Assembly (NCBI RefSeq): GCF_000142905.1
Contig: NW_013657645.1
Location: 7,883 to 50,958 of the forward strand
Source: Thecamonas trahens ATCC 50062
Lineage: Eukaryota > Apusozoa > Apusomonadida > Apusomonadidae
Direction of reading: 5' to 3'
Length of the DNA stretch: 43,076 nucleotides
The notes under the pieces were generated by a model that had not been told where the DNA came from, ran no database searches, and saw only the letters and a program-made list of their open reading frames with translations. Numbering within the stretch: position 1 is the stretch's first letter; the number at the start of each line of letters is the position of its first letter. Made by a program: the position numbers and the translations under genes. Below, piece after piece: positions 41,326 to 43,076 of this stretch.

Positions 41326-42675
41326 CTACTGGTAGAGCGCGCCGCCAGAGCGGTTCTGATACGACGGCATCGAGAAGACGCCGGCCGAGCCGCGGGTAAA
41401 GAGGGTGCCCGAGCTTGCCGACGCATTGCGGGCGTCCGGGTAAGCGACGAGTGACTCGGACGCGCTGCCGGTCGGGCCGATCGGGCGCGGCATGCCGAGG
41501 GCGGCGGCCGGAACCGGCGACGCCGGGTGAGCCCGTGAATCATGCTCGTCGTCGTCCGAGCCGTACATGTGCGGTGGGGCCCAGTAGGTGGTAGCCGGCT
41601 CACCGGTCCGATTCAGCGACGCCATCGAGCCGTACAGCGGGCCCGAGTGCGTCGAGGCAAAGCCGCCGCCGCGGCCCTTGAGCACGGCGGTCGCCGACGC
41701 TGACGAGTGCGACGACGACGGGACGTGGCCCACCAGCGCAATGACCAGCGACGGCGGCACAATCTCCCACGAGAAAAACGAGAAGAACACAATGAGAGAC
41801 TTGGAAGTCGGTGAATCGATGGCGATCGAGATGGTGACAGCGTCGCATGCTGCCGCAATGTCGTACGCACATCGCGAGAGGAAAAGCACAAGCAAAGCCG
41901 CGAGGAGCGCAAGCACCGACTGCTGCGAGTCACCAAAGGTCGAGAACGGGAGCCGGATCCCGGGGTTTGCCGTTACCAGGGTGTAGAGGTGAAAGTACGC
42001 CACCGCTAGCAAGATCTCCAGCAAGCAGAAGACCGAGGCGGTGAAGATCGAACGCAGCTGCGAGGCTGACGACGACGCCTCCTTGGCGTCCTGCACAAGC
42101 ACCCAGTACACGTACAGGCAGTAGAGACAGAAGAGCACGCCGTTGACGCCGAGAAACGCTCCGTTAGCCCACCGGCCCAGATACGCGTCCCAGTCGGCCC
42201 GCCGGGTGTGGCGGAGCACCATCGACGAGGTAAAGAGCACAAGGAGCGAGAAGACCCCGAACTCGATGTTGACCGGGAGCTCGTAGACTGCAATCAGGAG
42301 GAAGCTGGGCGAGTACGAGAGCTGGACCGAGACAAAGAACACCACACGTACTGCCATCCATAGCAGGCACAGCACGAGAAAGCCGACCTGCGCCGAGAAG
42401 AACCGATGCCTGCGCCGTTGGGTATGGATGGAGCCGGCAAGAGAAGGGAGCCGTCGACAGCGAGGTATGAGCACGGTGAAAAGTCCACCACACAGGACAG
42501 AGCCCATAGTGTACGGAGATTGAGTCACGATGTCGCGTGCCGAGACGTGGAGGCCGACATCGGTGGAGCAAGTGAGCACAGCGAGAGACGGCAGGCAAGC
42601 CGTTGAGGATGATCGTCGAGAGCGTGGTACGAGGGATGTATGACCGGTATGACCGCAGGGAAAAGACCACCACAT
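41326..42675 (-). CDS. GPR137/TOM1-like seven-helix membrane protein
   Basis: 449 residues. About seven hydrophobic helices: around GSVLCGGLFTVLIP, GFLVLCLLWMAVRVVFFVS, ELPVNIEFGVFSLLVLF, GVNGVLFCLYCLYVYWVL, FCLLEILLAVAYFHLYTL, LLAALLVLFLSRCAY and FFSFFSWEIVPPSLVIALVG. The pairs CLLWMAVRVVFF and WEIVPPSLVI match the THH1/TOM1/TOM3 and GPR137 family, whose animal members sit on lysosomes and affect mTORC1/Rag signalling and whose plant members are membrane proteins of the tonoplast. The cytosolic tail (about 130 residues) is Ser/Gly/Pro-rich. The first about 50 residues are not family-like, and Met57 (ATG at 42507) is a likely alternative start. A decayed duplication covers the 5' end. Confidence 0.72.
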   Translation of the reverse strand: MWWSFPCGHTGHTSLVPRSRRSSSTACLPSLAVLTCSTDVGLHVSARDIVTQSPYTMGSVLCGGLFTVLIPRCRRLPSLAGSIHTQRRRHRFFSAQVGFLVLCLLWMAVRVVFFVSVQLSYSPSFLLIAVYELPVNIEFGVFSLLVLFTSSMVLRHTRRADWDAYLGRWANGAFLGVNGVLFCLYCLYVYWVLVQDAKEASSSASQLRSIFTASVFCLLEILLAVAYFHLYTLVTANPGIRLPFSTFGDSQQSVLALLAALLVLFLSRCAYDIAAACDAVTISIAIDSPTSKSLIVFFSFFSWEIVPPSLVIALVGHVPSSSHSSASATAVLKGRGGGFASTHSGPLYGSMASLNRTGEPATTYWAPPHMYGSDDDEHDSRAHPASPVPAAALGMPRPIGPTGSASESLVAYPDARNASASSGTLFTRGSAGVFSMPSYQNRSGGALYQ

Positions 42676-42742
42676 AGGTCATATCCCATACAATGTCGAT
42701 AAGGAGTTGCGATGTAGCGTGGCGAGTGGTGAAGGCCGGCAT
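42466..42742. repeat. Old 95-bp duplication, 182-bp period
   Basis: 42466-42560 and 42648-42742 align without gaps at roughly 70% identity (shared AAAAG, CCACCACA, CCCATA and AGGCCG blocks). Both give a similar minus-strand peptide around MG--LCGGLF. One copy overlaps the 5' end of the GPR137-like gene. Confidence 0.65.
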
Positions 42743-43076
42743 TGTTGTAAACGTCGAGTAGTAGCGTGGACGAATCCGTGACCGATTTGAGCGCAGGCAG
42801 TTTCGTGCCAACCGAGGGGAAGAGGGGGGGGGAGGAGAGAGAGCCAGACAATACCACCGCCACCGCACGGAATACCATCAGCGCAACGACACAAATCCGT
42901 ACACATGTAGCGAGTATGTACATATATCCCCATGTCGAGTTTGAATACTATAAACGTAAGTAACCATGTGTAGGTGTGTATGAAGGGAGCGGGGAAGGGG
43001 GGGGGGGGGAAGGGGGCTGGCCGTCCGGGATCATCCACGCACATGACAACAGTAGCAACAAGGGGGAGGGGGGGGG
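42743..43076. other. Window end: G-rich, no gene seen
   Basis: Long G runs at about 42828-42835, 42998-43010 and 43060-43076, with short AT-rich DNA near 42900-42960. No supported coding frame. It may be the promoter region of the minus-strand gene ending at 41326. Confidence 0.5.

Overview
This 43-kb window is GC-rich nuclear DNA from a eukaryotic, probably flagellated, free-living protist. The signs are an axonemal-type dynein heavy chain, rare GT-AG introns (three found), mitochondrial and secretory targeting peptides, and no operons or Shine-Dalgarno sites. The gene set (dynein, an SK-type K+ channel, a DD3-3-like surface protein, an RME-8-like protein) and the compact intron-poor layout would fit an apusomonad-like amoeboflagellate. 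That placement is inference only. No tRNA, rRNA or CRISPR array was seen.

Layout: eleven genes almost strictly alternate in strand. (1) + divergent dynein heavy chain, 67-14383. (2) - SK-type calcium-activated K+ channel, 14405-17172, one intron. (3) + membrane-anchored animal-type haem peroxidase, 18043-20075. (4) - mitochondrial NAD-glutamate dehydrogenase with N-terminal ankyrin repeats, 20147-23908. (5) + DD3-3-like membrane glycoprotein, 25826-27970, with its signal peptide on a separate exon. (6) - small TPR protein with a Lys/Ser/Ala-rich histone-tail-like N-terminus, 28082-28957. (7) + RME-8/DNAJC13-like endosomal scaffold, 29236-36653, one intron. (8) + wax-synthase/MBOAT-like acyltransferase, 37178-38299. 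(9) - secreted GH18-like protein, 38338-39246. (10) + unrecognised helical protein, 40012-41319. (11) - GPR137/TOM1-like seven-helix protein, 41326-42675. Stop codons of convergent pairs lie only 6 to 111 bp apart. Divergent spacers hold the low-complexity DNA, a 32-bp foldback and a 30-bp minisatellite.

The most notable item is gene 7. It keeps the RME-8 architecture, including four IWN-type repeats, but has no recognisable J or GYF domain. Instead it ends in what looks like a complete WASP-family VCA module (WH2, central helix, acidic tail with a near-terminal Trp). RME-8 works with the WASH/Arp2/3 machinery on endosomes in animals, so this would join endosomal scaffold and actin nucleation promoter in one chain. 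Two other unusual designs are the dynein, whose main ATPase site AAA1 has lost its Walker B acidic pair, and the glutaminase-like ankyrin module fused to glutamate dehydrogenase.

Sequence quality matters here. Four genes contain five apparent frameshifts. All are in the -1 direction, and each is repaired by one extra base in a run of 3-4 identical bases. A 100-N gap at 17385-17484 is flanked by near-identical sequence. Both point to homopolymer undercalls and a scaffolding artefact rather than biology.
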